A stretch of DNA of 64,000 nucleotides. It comes from Lachnoanaerobaculum sp. ICM7 (GTDB taxonomy: Bacteria; Bacillota; Clostridia; Lachnospirales; Lachnospiraceae). Location: NCBI RefSeq assembly GCF_000287675.1, contig NZ_ALJL01000003.1, forward strand, positions 1-64,000, in the 5' to 3' direction. Positions 49,813 through 60,785 of this stretch are shown piece after piece. Position 1 is the stretch's first letter, and each line of letters opens with the position of its first letter. Made by a program: the position numbers and the translations under genes. Under the pieces are notes generated by a model that did no database searches, was not told the DNA's origin, and worked only from the letters and a program-made list of their open reading frames with translations.

Positions 49813-50352
49813 TATATTTGCTTTATTCAATCTTTTACTTATTTCAGGTCCGATAATAGCGGCAATAGCTATTTTTATTGCATCTCCTATCAAAAAAGGT
49901 ACCACACATAATAATAGTGAAGCTATAAATCCCTTTCCCTGCTGTAATGAAAACCACATTGTACCAAGGAAATAACAAATTCCAAGTCCGATAATCATTC
50001 CTATAATATCAAAGGCAATACCCTTCTTTAAGTGAATAAAAACAGAACTTGTATATACTGTAAATAAAAATCCGATAATATATCCACCTGTAGGTCCGAG
50101 TACTTTTCCTATACCGCCTGAATATCCTGAAAAGACAGGTAAACCGAATACACCAAGCAATAAAAAGATAACTACCGATATAAGAGCTTCTACAGGTTCA
50201 AGTACATATGCAGTCAGATAAATTGCAAGTACACCTAAAGAAATAGGTACCGGACTTATAAAAACAGGTACGGAAATGGGTGATAAAATACATAGTATTG
50301 CTGTCATAAGCGATACTATGGCCATTTTCTTTATTGTAATAGTCTTTGTCAT
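49810..50352 (-). CDS. bioY: Biotin transporter BioY
   Basis: This is the S component of the ECF biotin transporter, 180 residues with six helices. The BioY pattern is clear (FISPVPISLGVLAIYLTAY about 31-49, LLLGVFGLPVFSGYSGG, LGPTGGYIIGF). It needs a shared EcfA/T module not encoded here. A BirA-type operator overlaps its -35 box, so it should be repressed when biotin is plentiful. Confidence 0.93.
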   Translation of the reverse strand: MTKTITIKKMAIVSLMTAILCILSPISVPVFISPVPISLGVLAIYLTAYVLEPVEALISVVIFLLLGVFGLPVFSGYSGGIGKVLGPTGGYIIGFLFTVYTSSVFIHLKKGIAFDIIGMIIGLGICYFLGTMWFSLQQGKGFIASLLLCVVPFLIGDAIKIAIAAIIGPEISKRLNKANI

Positions 50353-50387
50353 AAAAATCTCCTACTGTAAAAATAAAATACAAGAAA

Positions 50388-50440
50388 ATGATATTATAAA
50401 AGAAAAGAAATGTCAACCTAAAATACAATAAAGTTAACAA
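50388..50440 (-). promoter_or_regulatory. bioY promoter with BirA-type biotin operator
   Basis: On the minus strand TTGTTAAC (50433-50440), a 15-bp spacer and GTTGACA (50411-50417) form the inverted repeat typical of Firmicute BirA operators. TTGACA (50411-50416) is also the -35 box, 17 bp from TATCAT (50388-50393). The remainder of the 50353-50849 gap is very AT-rich, and no gene or further clear promoter is seen in it. Confidence 0.8.
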
Positions 50441-50849
50441 TCTAAACAAAACCTATTTAATAAAATGATTAATATTGAAAAAATGTTAGGTACACCAAAA
50501 TAAAGATGAATATTGATTTGATAAAAACTTTCAGTATTCTATAAATATAAGAATAGAAAATCATCATAAAAAAGATTATATGATTATTTGTAAAAACTTC
50601 GGATAAAAAATATTTGAGGTTTTTTATATAAATAATGCGATTTGCCAAAATTTATGAATGGGAAAGAAAAGCATAGAATTCATTTCTTTAAAATGTTATG
50701 CTATATAAGTAAAGAAGTGTTTTAAAGGGTTACATATTATATAAAATTTTGTGGAAATGTGGCTCTTTATTTAATGCAAAAGACTCGGTATTTAGACTTG
50801 GTGATCGAAAAATATGGAGTGATAAGAGAAAAAATTATGGAGGTGTATT

Positions 50850-53800
50850 TTGTTTAGAATTAGTAAAAGAGTAAATATTCTATTGTTTACACTGGTAACA
50901 ATTCTGTTTTTGATGTCGAAATTCTTCGCCATTGAAGCACTGGCAACCGGTGGTGGAACTTCAGCCACTACGAATATATCGTATGTGGAGGGAACTCAGA
51001 CCACTTCTCTTCCGGGAAAGCCGGAATCATATTATTTGAATGTAACCGTGTCAAGTGACACTTATACGGAACCGTATTCAATAATTACTTTAAAAAGAAG
51101 TGAGTTCAATCAGCCAAGCGTTGCGGATGTCTCAGGCTCTCCTACTATAAAGAATGTGTCTGTGACATGGGATGCTACATATTGGAAGATAAAGGTGACA
51201 TATAATATACTTGCACCGGGGCCGATGGTATCTAACCCTTTCAGAGCAACCATGATAAATGGTAAGTTTGCAAAGGGCGAGACCGCCACTATAGAGACCA
51301 GACTTTATACAAAGGATGGTGTAGAACTTGCAAATGATACAAAGCAAGTTACTGCAGAAACCTATGTTATGGGTATAAACAGTCCGGATAATGGTACAAT
51401 CAATGGATGGAGCAGGGGTGGTACAGATGCCAATGTAGCAGTATCAGATGATGAGACGGATGCAAGCCATACACATATAAAGAACGGATTTACAGATACA
51501 TGGTATTCATATGCACAAAACGGTACAAAGCATATACATGATACAGAGATAAACGGTAATAACTATGGTGTGGATAGAAGAAAGAAAAGAACTGTTTTGA
51601 CTTTGCCATCAAGCATAGTATGGGATCCAAGTCTACCTGATAATGCAAACTGGACCTATGATCCGGTAAATCATACCATTACACAGGATGTAACTATGAA
51701 TGTAGGTGCATTAAGCTATTTATTAAAGTTTACTGCAAAGCATAACGGTACACAGAGTGTAAACGGAACAAATTATACCACGGTTAATATACCGCAGACT
51801 ACATATCTTATAAATGATAACGGTACTGTGGATATGAGTACAGAGAGAAAGTCATTTGTTTATAAAACTTACAGGTATGTACCTAAGCTTTATATTTATA
51901 AGAGAAATATATTCCCTGAGACAACAGAGAACGGTCAGACAAAGGCAGTTGTTACAGGTGATAGATATGTACATTTAGGTGATAATGGCGGTAAGGATAA
52001 GTGGATAATCAATGTGGCACAGTACTGGGGTACTACGCCGGTAACAGGTTCTACAACAAAGTTTAAGTCTATAAAAGATGTACCAAATGAAAAAGTAGAG
52101 TTTACAGGCTATGGTATCAGAGTTTGGGAAGACAGATTTGATGCGGCAAATTTGGCAAAGCTAAATCATAATAAACTTATAGGAATAAATGATGACGGTA
52201 GTGAAGAAGTAATTGCTACAAATATAAACTATACTCCTGTAACAGATACAAATGAATTTTTTGCATGGAATACAGAGCATAGTATGACAGCCAAGTATTA
52301 TAAAGCTATAAGACTTGACTTTGATGATGAAATAACCATATCAGGTTATGCTGAAAATGCTATCGGACTTTTCGTAGAGTCCAAGCTTACAGCACCTGTT
52401 GTTACAACTATAGAAAACAAGTTGGCAATAGGACAGAATTATACTGTGTACAATAGGGCATATGCTTTATCAAATACAGGTTCTGTAATAAGAGAAAATC
52501 TTATCAGAAGACATTATAAGAATGATACGGCACAGTTGAGATTGGATAAGCATTCTCAAAACATTCAGGGAAATCCGTCAGTTACAAACGCACAACTGGG
52601 AGATACCATACGTTATCATGTGGTACCTACATATTATTCATCTCTTGGGACAGAGAGAACCGTACAAAACGGTAAACTTATATTCCTGGTAGATCCTGAG
52701 TTGGAGTTTGAAAGTGCATTGCACCATCCATATCAGGCTCAATATAGATTTACCCTAAATACCACACCACAGAGAGTGGATAATTATAAGGGTACCGGAA
52801 AAACTGCCTATGTGTTTGATTTGGATAATTTTACTTATCCAAAAGGTGAGGCTTGGGGAGTGGATAGATTATATATAGATTTTAAACCTACCACAAGTCT
52901 TGAAGAGGGTGAGCATACTGTAGAAGCATTCCTTAGTTGGGATAATAACTCAACCGATGCAAGCGGATATGCTCCAAATACAGTATATTCCAGTGCAACT
53001 GTAGATTTCCTTGATAAGTATGATGCAAATAATAACGGAAGCACTACTGACAGACTTTCATACCAGAGCTTTAAGTTTAACTTTATACCACCAAGGGCAG
53101 TTATCTTAACAAAGAGGCAGAAGCTTACTACAGAAACAAACTATAGTGCAGCTATCAATGCAGAGAGCGGAGATATAGTAGAGTACAAATTATCAGCATG
53201 GAATAACTCCATAGATAATGCGAGACAGCTTAATGTAATGGATATATTCCCATATGAAAACGATAAGGAAATAGTAAAGGATGAGCATGGAAACTATATA
53301 GCCAGAGGCTCAAAGATGTATCCTATATTGCAAGGGCCTGTGACTGCTCCTGCCGGATATACAGTTTACTATTCTACTGATGAACCTGCAGGAACTATTG
53401 AAGCGAATGTTGCAGCCAACTGGGTGCAGGCAGGAGATATCACAGACTGGTCAAGTGTTACTATGTTTAAGGCTGTGATGAATAATTCTTATCAGTTGAT
53501 TCCGGGAAGTACAGATGTATTCACTTATAGAGTGAAGATACCTGAGACCAAGGAGCTGGAAGCAGGTTCAAGTGCAAACAACTCAGTAGCATCATGGTAT
53601 GGAAACAATCTAAACGGTGCGTCTGAGTCACTTATCTCAAAGGTTACTATAAATAAATACATCATAGCCGGTAAGGCATACTATGATGTAGATGAGAACG
53701 GAAGCTTCAATACGGGAGATATTGTAGCGGCAAACAGACCTGTAAGACTTGTAAAGGTAGACGGCGGTGTTGAGACTGTTATAGATACAATACTTACAGA

Positions 53801-56800
53801 CAATGACGGAAACTATACATTTAAAGATAAGATAAGTACAGAGGGTGATTATAAGGTATATATCGAGACTTTAGCAGGAGATATTATCAGACCTTTAAAT
53901 GCAAGTACGGCAACAACGATAGGAAATGACTTTACAAATACAGTAAGTCTTCCGTCAAAGATGAAGGAAAATCAGGTTCCTGTACCGAATGTAAACTGGG
54001 TAGAACTTGAAGTTCCTCTTACAAGAACAAATACAAGTAAAATAAAGAATCTGGGACTTAAGTCTGTATATACAAATCTTGTTGTAAAGCATATAAAGAG
54101 GGAGGACAATACCGAACTTTCACCGACAGTAACAACAAGACAGCCAAACGGCACACCATATACAACAGCCCCTGTAACAGATAACTTCTATGAGGCGGAG
54201 ACTCCACTTCCGACAAATGCAACCGGAGAGTATGGACTTACAGATACCACAGTAACTTACTACTATGTAAGAAAGGCTGCGGGAGATGTGACAGTGCATC
54301 ACTATGAGGAGAACTCTACGACAGAGCTTGCAACAACAGTGGTACAGCCCGGAGCAAATAAGCTTGGTTTAGCATACACTACAAGTGAAGAGACCATAAA
54401 TAATTATGAGTTGGTAGCCCAGCCGGCAAATAAGAACGGAACCTTCACAGCAGCAGCTCAGACAGTGGATTACTACTATAGAAGAAAGAATGCAGGAAAT
54501 ATAACAGTTAAGTACTTAGAAGTAGGTAGCAATGCCCAGCTACATGCGGATAAGATACTGGACGGAACAAAGAAGCTTGGACTCCCATATTCAGAGAGTG
54601 CAGAAACTATAGCAAACTTTGACCTTGATACTACAAATCTTCCGACAAATGATAACGGAGTATATACTACAGCACCGATAACCATAACTTATTACTATAA
54701 GAGAAAGGATGCGGGAAATGTAGTAGCAAAGTATTTAGAGGATACAACAAATACGGTACTTGCAAGTGATGAGACCCAAAACGGAGCAGGAAAGCTTGGA
54801 CTCCCATATACTACAGTAGCAAAAACAGTAGCAAACTATGAGTTGACAGCAAATCCTGCAAATGCAACAGGAACATTTACTACAACAGAGCAGACAGTAA
54901 CCTATGTATATAGAAGAAAGAATGCTGCAAATGTAATAGTAAAGCATCTTGAGCAGGGAACTAATGCAGTACTTTATCCTAATGAGGTGTTGGACGGAAC
55001 AGGAAAGCTTGGACTTCCATATACAACCTTAGCAAGGACAGCAGCCCAGTTGCCAAACTATGAATTGGTAGCGGGAGTTCCTGCATCGGTAACGGGAAGC
55101 TATATAGAGCAGGCAACACCTGTAGAGATAATATATCTTTATAAGAGACAGGATGCAGGTGATGTAACGGCAACCTATGTAGATGATATAACCGGAGGTG
55201 TACTACATGCCCCTGTAGTACAGTCAGGAACAAATAAGCTTGGATTAGCATATGACACAGATCAAAAGAGCTTTGCAAACTATAATTTAATAGCAGTACC
55301 TACAAACAAGAGTGGAACCTTTACTACAACACCGGTATTGGTAGAGTACAAATATAAGCGTGGAGATGCTGCAAATGTAAGAGTAAAGCATATAAATGCA
55401 ATAACAGGAGCAAGCCTTGCACCTGATGAAGTATTAAGCGGAACAGGAAGACTTGGACTTGCATATACAACATCAGCAAAGACAGCTGCAGATTTGCCAA
55501 ACTATGAGCTTGTAGGCGGTATACCTGCAAATGCAACAGGAACATACAGTTCAGGAGCGGAAATAGTAGTAACCTATCGTTATCAGAGAGAGAATGCAGG
55601 AAATGTAATAGCAACATATACTGACGAAGCTGACGGAAGCGCACTTACCGCGCCGGTAGGACAAAGTGGAGACGGAATGCTCGGACTCCCATATGATACG
55701 GAGGTAAAGAGCTTTGCAGACTATGACTTGGTAGCTCTACCTGCAAACAAGTCAGGCACCTTCTCAAATACAAATGTAACGGTATCATATGTATACAGAA
55801 GAAGAGATGCCGGAGATGTAACTGTAAATCATATAGAGGTTGGAACAGGTGATGTATTATATGCCTCTACAATACTTAACGGTACAAGAAAGCTTGGCTT
55901 ACCATACAGTACAAACAGTGAAAACATAAATCTATACGATCTTATAACGGTACCTGCAAATGCAACAGGAGTGTTTAGTGTAGGAGCCCAAACAGTAAAC
56001 TACGAGTATGCAAGAAAGAATGCGGGAGATGTAATAGTCCATCATATATCAAAGTATGACGGAAGTGATCTGATAGGAAATGAAGTACTTGACGGAAGCA
56101 GAAAGCTTGGCCTTGCATACAGCACAAGCATGGCTACAATACCTGACTATGAGATATTTAGCCTACCTGCAAATGCAAACGGAGTATATACAACTTCAAC
56201 TCAGAATGTAACTTATGTATATAAGAGAAAGGATGGAGGTGAAGTAAAAGCTGTATATGTAGATGAGGCGGGAGTAGAGCTTGCAAATGCTGAGAGTATA
56301 TCAGGAGTGGAAAACGTAGGCCTGCCATATACAACAACAGCAAAGACAATAGCTCACTATGACCTTATAAGTATGCCTGCAAATGCAAGCGGAGTAATAA
56401 CATCAAGTCCACAGACAGTAACCTATACATATAGAAGAAAGAACGGAGGAAACGTTAAAGTATTCTACGTGGATGAGGAAAGCGGAGAAGACTTGGTGGC
56501 ACCAAAGGTAATAGATGGAGCCGGAAAGCTGGGCCTTAGCTATACAACAGATGCAGAAACAATAGAAAACCTTGATCTAATAAGTATGCCTGCAAATGCA
56601 AACGGAGTATTTGTAGAAGATGAGCAGACAGTAGTGTATGTATATAGAAGAAAGAATGCAGGAAATGTAACAATTCATTATGTAGATCCTGCAGGAAGAA
56701 GCTTAAGCGCGGATGATGTATTAAACGGAAGCAGAAAGCTTGGCTTACCATACAGTACAAGCGCAATAGAGATAAACGGCTATCACTTCTTAAGATCGGA

Positions 56801-57296
56801 AGGAGATACGGACGGAATCTTTAGAGTAAATGATCAGGAAGTAACCTATGTATACTTAAAAGATCCAAGTGTAATCATAATACCAAACCCTCTGATACCT
56901 GCAACCCCAAGCAATGTAACAATACCGGGGGACAGAAACAATGATTACATCATAAGACCGAACAGAGCGACACCGTCAACAGCAACAAGATCAAATGCAG
57001 GAAGAGGCGGAAGCGGAAGTTCCGGAGGAAGCTCAAATGCAAATATAAGAGCTGAAAGAGTGGTACAGCTTATAGATTCAGGAATAAAGAAAGAGAATCC
57101 TGAAGTTAAACCTATAGAAACTCCAAATGCACAGCCTGCAACTGTAGACAGACAGGTTGTTGCAAAAGGAAGTGCGGTAGGAAGAGAGAAGCTGCCTGTA
57201 CCGAAGACAGAAGACAGAAATAATATATATATTTATCTGTTGATGCTTACATTATCTTTGACGGCATTTGCAAGAGTAAAAAATAAGGAAGACTAA
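50850..57296 (+). CDS. Giant surface protein with 13 MucBP-like repeats
   Basis: The 2148-residue protein starts at TTG behind GGAGG, with a signal peptide (about 1-33). A long beta-rich N-terminal region (about 35-780), a DUF11-like segment (about 790-930) and an SdrD B-like domain (about 940-1040, GKAYYDVDENGSFNTGD) follow. Thirteen MucBP-type repeats of about 71 residues (1076-2007) come next, then a Gly/Ser/Asn-rich linker. The C-terminus has PVPKTED, a hydrophobic helix and a charged tail. MucBP repeats bind mucin or host glycans in other bacteria. The sorting-like motif has Glu where LPXTG has Gly. No sortase gene is nearby. It probably mediates adhesion. Confidence 0.88.
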   Translation: MFRISKRVNILLFTLVTILFLMSKFFAIEALATGGGTSATTNISYVEGTQTTSLPGKPESYYLNVTVSSDTYTEPYSIITLKRSEFNQPSVADVSGSPTIKNVSVTWDATYWKIKVTYNILAPGPMVSNPFRATMINGKFAKGETATIETRLYTKDGVELANDTKQVTAETYVMGINSPDNGTINGWSRGGTDANVAVSDDETDASHTHIKNGFTDTWYSYAQNGTKHIHDTEINGNNYGVDRRKKRTVLTLPSSIVWDPSLPDNANWTYDPVNHTITQDVTMNVGALSYLLKFTAKHNGTQSVNGTNYTTVNIPQTTYLINDNGTVDMSTERKSFVYKTYRYVPKLYIYKRNIFPETTENGQTKAVVTGDRYVHLGDNGGKDKWIINVAQYWGTTPVTGSTTKFKSIKDVPNEKVEFTGYGIRVWEDRFDAANLAKLNHNKLIGINDDGSEEVIATNINYTPVTDTNEFFAWNTEHSMTAKYYKAIRLDFDDEITISGYAENAIGLFVESKLTAPVVTTIENKLAIGQNYTVYNRAYALSNTGSVIRENLIRRHYKNDTAQLRLDKHSQNIQGNPSVTNAQLGDTIRYHVVPTYYSSLGTERTVQNGKLIFLVDPELEFESALHHPYQAQYRFTLNTTPQRVDNYKGTGKTAYVFDLDNFTYPKGEAWGVDRLYIDFKPTTSLEEGEHTVEAFLSWDNNSTDASGYAPNTVYSSATVDFLDKYDANNNGSTTDRLSYQSFKFNFIPPRAVILTKRQKLTTETNYSAAINAESGDIVEYKLSAWNNSIDNARQLNVMDIFPYENDKEIVKDEHGNYIARGSKMYPILQGPVTAPAGYTVYYSTDEPAGTIEANVAANWVQAGDITDWSSVTMFKAVMNNSYQLIPGSTDVFTYRVKIPETKELEAGSSANNSVASWYGNNLNGASESLISKVTINKYIIAGKAYYDVDENGSFNTGDIVAANRPVRLVKVDGGVETVIDTILTDNDGNYTFKDKISTEGDYKVYIETLAGDIIRPLNASTATTIGNDFTNTVSLPSKMKENQVPVPNVNWVELEVPLTRTNTSKIKNLGLKSVYTNLVVKHIKREDNTELSPTVTTRQPNGTPYTTAPVTDNFYEAETPLPTNATGEYGLTDTTVTYYYVRKAAGDVTVHHYEENSTTELATTVVQPGANKLGLAYTTSEETINNYELVAQPANKNGTFTAAAQTVDYYYRRKNAGNITVKYLEVGSNAQLHADKILDGTKKLGLPYSESAETIANFDLDTTNLPTNDNGVYTTAPITITYYYKRKDAGNVVAKYLEDTTNTVLASDETQNGAGKLGLPYTTVAKTVANYELTANPANATGTFTTTEQTVTYVYRRKNAANVIVKHLEQGTNAVLYPNEVLDGTGKLGLPYTTLARTAAQLPNYELVAGVPASVTGSYIEQATPVEIIYLYKRQDAGDVTATYVDDITGGVLHAPVVQSGTNKLGLAYDTDQKSFANYNLIAVPTNKSGTFTTTPVLVEYKYKRGDAANVRVKHINAITGASLAPDEVLSGTGRLGLAYTTSAKTAADLPNYELVGGIPANATGTYSSGAEIVVTYRYQRENAGNVIATYTDEADGSALTAPVGQSGDGMLGLPYDTEVKSFADYDLVALPANKSGTFSNTNVTVSYVYRRRDAGDVTVNHIEVGTGDVLYASTILNGTRKLGLPYSTNSENINLYDLITVPANATGVFSVGAQTVNYEYARKNAGDVIVHHISKYDGSDLIGNEVLDGSRKLGLAYSTSMATIPDYEIFSLPANANGVYTTSTQNVTYVYKRKDGGEVKAVYVDEAGVELANAESISGVENVGLPYTTTAKTIAHYDLISMPANASGVITSSPQTVTYTYRRKNGGNVKVFYVDEESGEDLVAPKVIDGAGKLGLSYTTDAETIENLDLISMPANANGVFVEDEQTVVYVYRRKNAGNVTIHYVDPAGRSLSADDVLNGSRKLGLPYSTSAIEINGYHFLRSEGDTDGIFRVNDQEVTYVYLKDPSVIIIPNPLIPATPSNVTIPGDRNNDYIIRPNRATPSTATRSNAGRGGSGSSGGSSNANIRAERVVQLIDSGIKKENPEVKPIETPNAQPATVDRQVVAKGSAVGREKLPVPKTEDRNNIYIYLLMLTLSLTAFARVKNKED
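54075..56870 (+). repeat. Thirteen tandem coding repeats (about 215 bp each)
   Basis: The MucBP-like units encode a recurrent KLGLPYTT core, and the DNA AAGCTTGG recurs about every 210 bp (near 54360, 54574, 54792, 55002, 55236, 55889, 56102 and 56737). Units 5-6 (54927-55370) and 7-8 (55371-55811) form a two-unit pair: odd members share an extra LPNYEL loop, even members a SFAxYxL and NKSGTF pattern. This indicates duplication of a pair as well as of single units. Confidence 0.88.
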
Positions 57297-57305
57297 ATCT
57301 TTTAA

Positions 57306-57340
57306 ATAAGTCCCGGCTGAAAGGTCGGGACTTATTGTTA
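57306..57340 (+). terminator. Terminator of the surface-protein gene
   Basis: A perfect 10-bp stem (57306-57315 with 57326-57335) with a short T-poor tail (TGTTA) lies 10 bp after the stop. Confidence 0.65.
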
Positions 57341-57381
57341 CATTGTAAGAAAATAGTCAGATTTATCACCGGTAAATACAA

Positions 57382-57410
57382 TTGACAATACAGATTTATT
57401 TTAGTAGAAT
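57382..57410 (+). promoter_or_regulatory. str operon (rpsL) promoter
   Basis: TTGACA (57382-57387) and TAGAAT (57405-57410) are 17 bp apart, about 100 bp upstream of rpsL. It gives the str operon its own start, independent of the surface-protein gene. Confidence 0.88.
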
Positions 57411-57425
57411 TAAATACTGTGTAAG

Positions 57426-57468
57426 TAGGCGATGATATTTGCACATACAGTGAATAGGCGATGATGTT
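57426..57468 (+). repeat. Direct repeat in the rpsL leader
   Basis: TAGGCGATGATATT (57426-57439) recurs as TAGGCGATGATGTT (57455-57468), 29 bp apart, in the transcribed leader just downstream of the promoter. The role is unknown. Confidence 0.6.
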
Positions 57469-57516
57469 CACTAAAACAAAAATGTAAAGCAACCAATAAA
57501 AAAGGAGGAAAAAGGA

Positions 57517-57936
57517 ATGCCAACATTTAACCAGTTAGTTAGAAAAGGCAGACAGACTTCAGTAAAAAAGTCTACAGCTCCTGCTCTTCAGAAGGGATTC
57601 AACTCACTTCACAAGAAGTCAACCGATATCTCTTCACCACAGAAAAGAGGAGTTTGTACAGCTGTTAAGACTGCAACACCTAAGAAGCCTAACTCAGCGC
57701 TTCGTAAGATTGCCAGAGTTCGTCTTTCTAACGGAATCGAAGTAACAAGCTATATCCCGGGAGAGGGACATAACCTTCAGGAGCATAGCGTTGTGCTTAT
57801 CCGTGGAGGTAGAGTAAAGGACTTGCCTGGTACAAGATACCATATTATTCGTGGTACTTTAGATACTGCAGGTGTCGCTAACAGAAAACAGGCCCGTTCA
57901 AAGTACGGTGCCAAGAGACCAAAAGATAAGAAATAA
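57517..57936 (+). CDS. rpsL: 30S ribosomal protein S12
   Basis: This decoding-centre protein of the small subunit has 139 residues. The conserved [17 protein letters not shown] and [13 protein letters not shown] are intact, with the lysines whose mutation gives streptomycin resistance in other species still Lys. AGGAGG lies upstream. It is the first gene of the str operon, directly after the giant surface protein gene, not after rpoC as in many Firmicutes. Confidence 0.98.
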   Translation: MPTFNQLVRKGRQTSVKKSTAPALQKGFNSLHKKSTDISSPQKRGVCTAVKTATPKKPNSALRKIARVRLSNGIEVTSYIPGEGHNLQEHSVVLIRGGRVKDLPGTRYHIIRGTLDTAGVANRKQARSKYGAKRPKDKK

Positions 57937-57958
57937 GAAAAAAGCTAGTCTTTAAAAA

Positions 57959-58547
<589 letters not shown>

Positions 58548-58561
58548 TAGGAGGAAACCAA

Positions 58562-60679
58562 TTGGCTGGAAGAGAATATCCTTTAGAGAGAACCAGAAAT
58601 ATTGGTATCATGGCTCATATAGATGCCGGTAAAACCACACTTACTGAGCGTATCCTATATTATACTGGTGTAAATTATAAGATTGGTGATACCCATGAGG
58701 GTACCGCTACAATGGACTGGATGGAGCAGGAAGCAGAGAGAGGTATTACAATTACTTCAGCTGCTACAACTTGCCACTGGACATTACAGGAATTTAACAA
58801 AGTAAAGCCGGGTGAGAAGGAAAATCGTATAAACATTATCGATACTCCGGGACACGTTGACTTTACAGTAGAGGTAGAGAGATCACTTCGTGTACTTGAC
58901 GGTGCGGTAGGTGTATTCTCTGCAAAAGAAGGTGTAGAGCCACAGTCTGAAAATGTATGGAGACAGGCGGATACATATCATGTACCTAGAATGGCATTCA
59001 TCAATAAGATGGACGTTATGGGTGCTGATTATTATGCAGCTGTAGAGCAGATTCATACAAGACTTGGTAAAAACACAATCATGCTTCAGATTCCTATCGG
59101 AAAAGAAGATGATTTCAAGGGAATTGTAGATCTTTTCGAAATGAAAGCTTATATTTACAATGACGACAAGGGTGATGACATATCTATCGTTGATATACCG
59201 GATGAGGTAAAAGACGAAGCTGAGTTATACCATGGGGAACTTGTTGAAAAGATTTGTGAGCTTGATGACGAACTTACTATGATGTACCTTGAGGGTGAGG
59301 AGCCTTCAGTAGAACAGCTTAAGGCTGCACTTAGAAAGGGAACTTGTGAGAACAGGGCAATCCCTGTATGTTGCGGTACAGCTTATCGTAACAAAGGTAT
59401 TCAGAAGCTTATTGATGCTATAGTTGAATTCATGCCTGCACCGACAGATATCCCTGCAATCAAGGGTGTTGACCTTGACGGTAATGAAATTGAGAGACAT
59501 TCATCAGATGATGAGCCTTTCTCAGCTTTGGCATTTAAGATTATGACAGATCCTTTCGTAGGAAAGTTGGCATATTTCAGAGTTTACTCAGGAACACTTA
59601 ACGGTGGTTCATATGTACTCAACGCTACAAAGGGTAAGAAGGAGAGAGTCGGTCGTATCCTTCAGATGCATGCAAACAAGAGAACAGAAATTGACAAGGT
59701 TTACTCAGGAGATATCGCAGCTGCTGTAGGATTTAAGCTTACAACAACAGGTGATACAATCTGTGACGAACAGCATCCTGTAATCCTTGAGTCAATGGAA
59801 TTCCCTGAGCCGGTTATCGATATCGCTATCGAGCCTAAGACAAAGGCAGGTCAGGCAAAGATGATCGATGCACTTGCTAAGCTTGCTGAGGAAGATCCTA
59901 CATTCAGAGTTAAGACAGATACTGAAACAGGACAGACCATTATATCAGGTATGGGTGAGCTTCACCTTGAGATTATCGTAGACAGACTTCTTAGAGAGTT
60001 TAATGTAGAAGCAAATGTAGGTGCACCACAGGTTGCTTATAAGGAAACATTTACTAAGGCTGTTGACGTTGATTCCAAGTATGCAAGACAGTCAGGTGGA
60101 CGTGGTCAGTACGGTCACTGTAAAGTTAAGTTTGAACCGATGGATCCGAACGGAGAAGAGACATTCAAGTTCGAATCAACCGTTGTCGGTGGTGCTATTC
60201 CTAAGGAATATATACCTGCAGTCGGCGAAGGTATCGAGGAGGCTACAAAGTCAGGTATCCTTGGAGGATTCCCGGTACTCGGTGTACATGCAAATGTATA
60301 TGACGGTTCATACCATGAAGTCGATTCATCAGAAATGGCATTCCATATAGCAGGTTCTATGGCATTTAAGGATGCTATGAGCAAGGCGGGTGCTGTACTT
60401 CTTGAGCCTATCATGAAGGTCGAAGTAACAATGCCTGAGGAGTACATGGGTGATGTTATCGGTGATATCAACTCAAGAAGAGGTCGTATAGAGGGTATGG
60501 AGGATATCCCAAGCGGTAAGCAGGTAAACGCATTTGTTCCGCTTTCAGAGATGTTCGGATACTCAACAGATCTTCGTTCAAGAACTCAGGGTCGTGGAAA
60601 CTACTCTATGTTCTTTGAAAAATATGAGCAGGTTCCAAAGTCTGTTCAAGAAAAAGTTCTTAATGATAAGAAATCTTAA
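58562..60679 (+). CDS. fusA: Elongation factor G
   Basis: This translocase GTPase moves tRNAs and mRNA on the ribosome, with 705 residues. The G1 motif is [10 protein letters not shown] (about 18-27), the switch [10 protein letters not shown] motif is intact, and the five domains appear complete. The start is TTG behind AGGAGG. It is third in the str operon; a 106-bp gap with a promoter follows before tuf. Confidence 0.98.
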   Translation: MAGREYPLERTRNIGIMAHIDAGKTTLTERILYYTGVNYKIGDTHEGTATMDWMEQEAERGITITSAATTCHWTLQEFNKVKPGEKENRINIIDTPGHVDFTVEVERSLRVLDGAVGVFSAKEGVEPQSENVWRQADTYHVPRMAFINKMDVMGADYYAAVEQIHTRLGKNTIMLQIPIGKEDDFKGIVDLFEMKAYIYNDDKGDDISIVDIPDEVKDEAELYHGELVEKICELDDELTMMYLEGEEPSVEQLKAALRKGTCENRAIPVCCGTAYRNKGIQKLIDAIVEFMPAPTDIPAIKGVDLDGNEIERHSSDDEPFSALAFKIMTDPFVGKLAYFRVYSGTLNGGSYVLNATKGKKERVGRILQMHANKRTEIDKVYSGDIAAAVGFKLTTTGDTICDEQHPVILESMEFPEPVIDIAIEPKTKAGQAKMIDALAKLAEEDPTFRVKTDTETGQTIISGMGELHLEIIVDRLLREFNVEANVGAPQVAYKETFTKAVDVDSKYARQSGGRGQYGHCKVKFEPMDPNGEETFKFESTVVGGAIPKEYIPAVGEGIEEATKSGILGGFPVLGVHANVYDGSYHEVDSSEMAFHIAGSMAFKDAMSKAGAVLLEPIMKVEVTMPEEYMGDVIGDINSRRGRIEGMEDIPSGKQVNAFVPLSEMFGYSTDLRSRTQGRGNYSMFFEKYEQVPKSVQEKVLNDKKS

Positions 60680-60706
60680 AAACCCGGGTTGAGAAAGTTT
60701 ATTAAC

Positions 60707-60735
60707 TTGCTAAATCTTGGCTAATACTATATAAT
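60707..60735 (+). promoter_or_regulatory. tuf promoter
   Basis: TTGCTA (60707-60712) and a perfect TATAAT (60730-60735) are 17 bp apart in the fusA-tuf gap, so EF-Tu can be made independently of the rest of the operon. Confidence 0.8.
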
Positions 60736-60785
60736 ATAACAAAATTTACTATTAATTTTAGGTTTAATTCAAGGAGGAATTAACA

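Noticed and set aside
54075-56870. Regular repeats considered as a CRISPR array
   Set aside because: The units are about 215 bp, coding and diverged, with no short identical repeats or unique spacers; they encode MucBP-like domains.
57426-57468. Direct repeats considered as origin iterons or a minimal CRISPR
   Set aside because: There are only two copies, 29 bp apart, inside a ribosomal operon leader.
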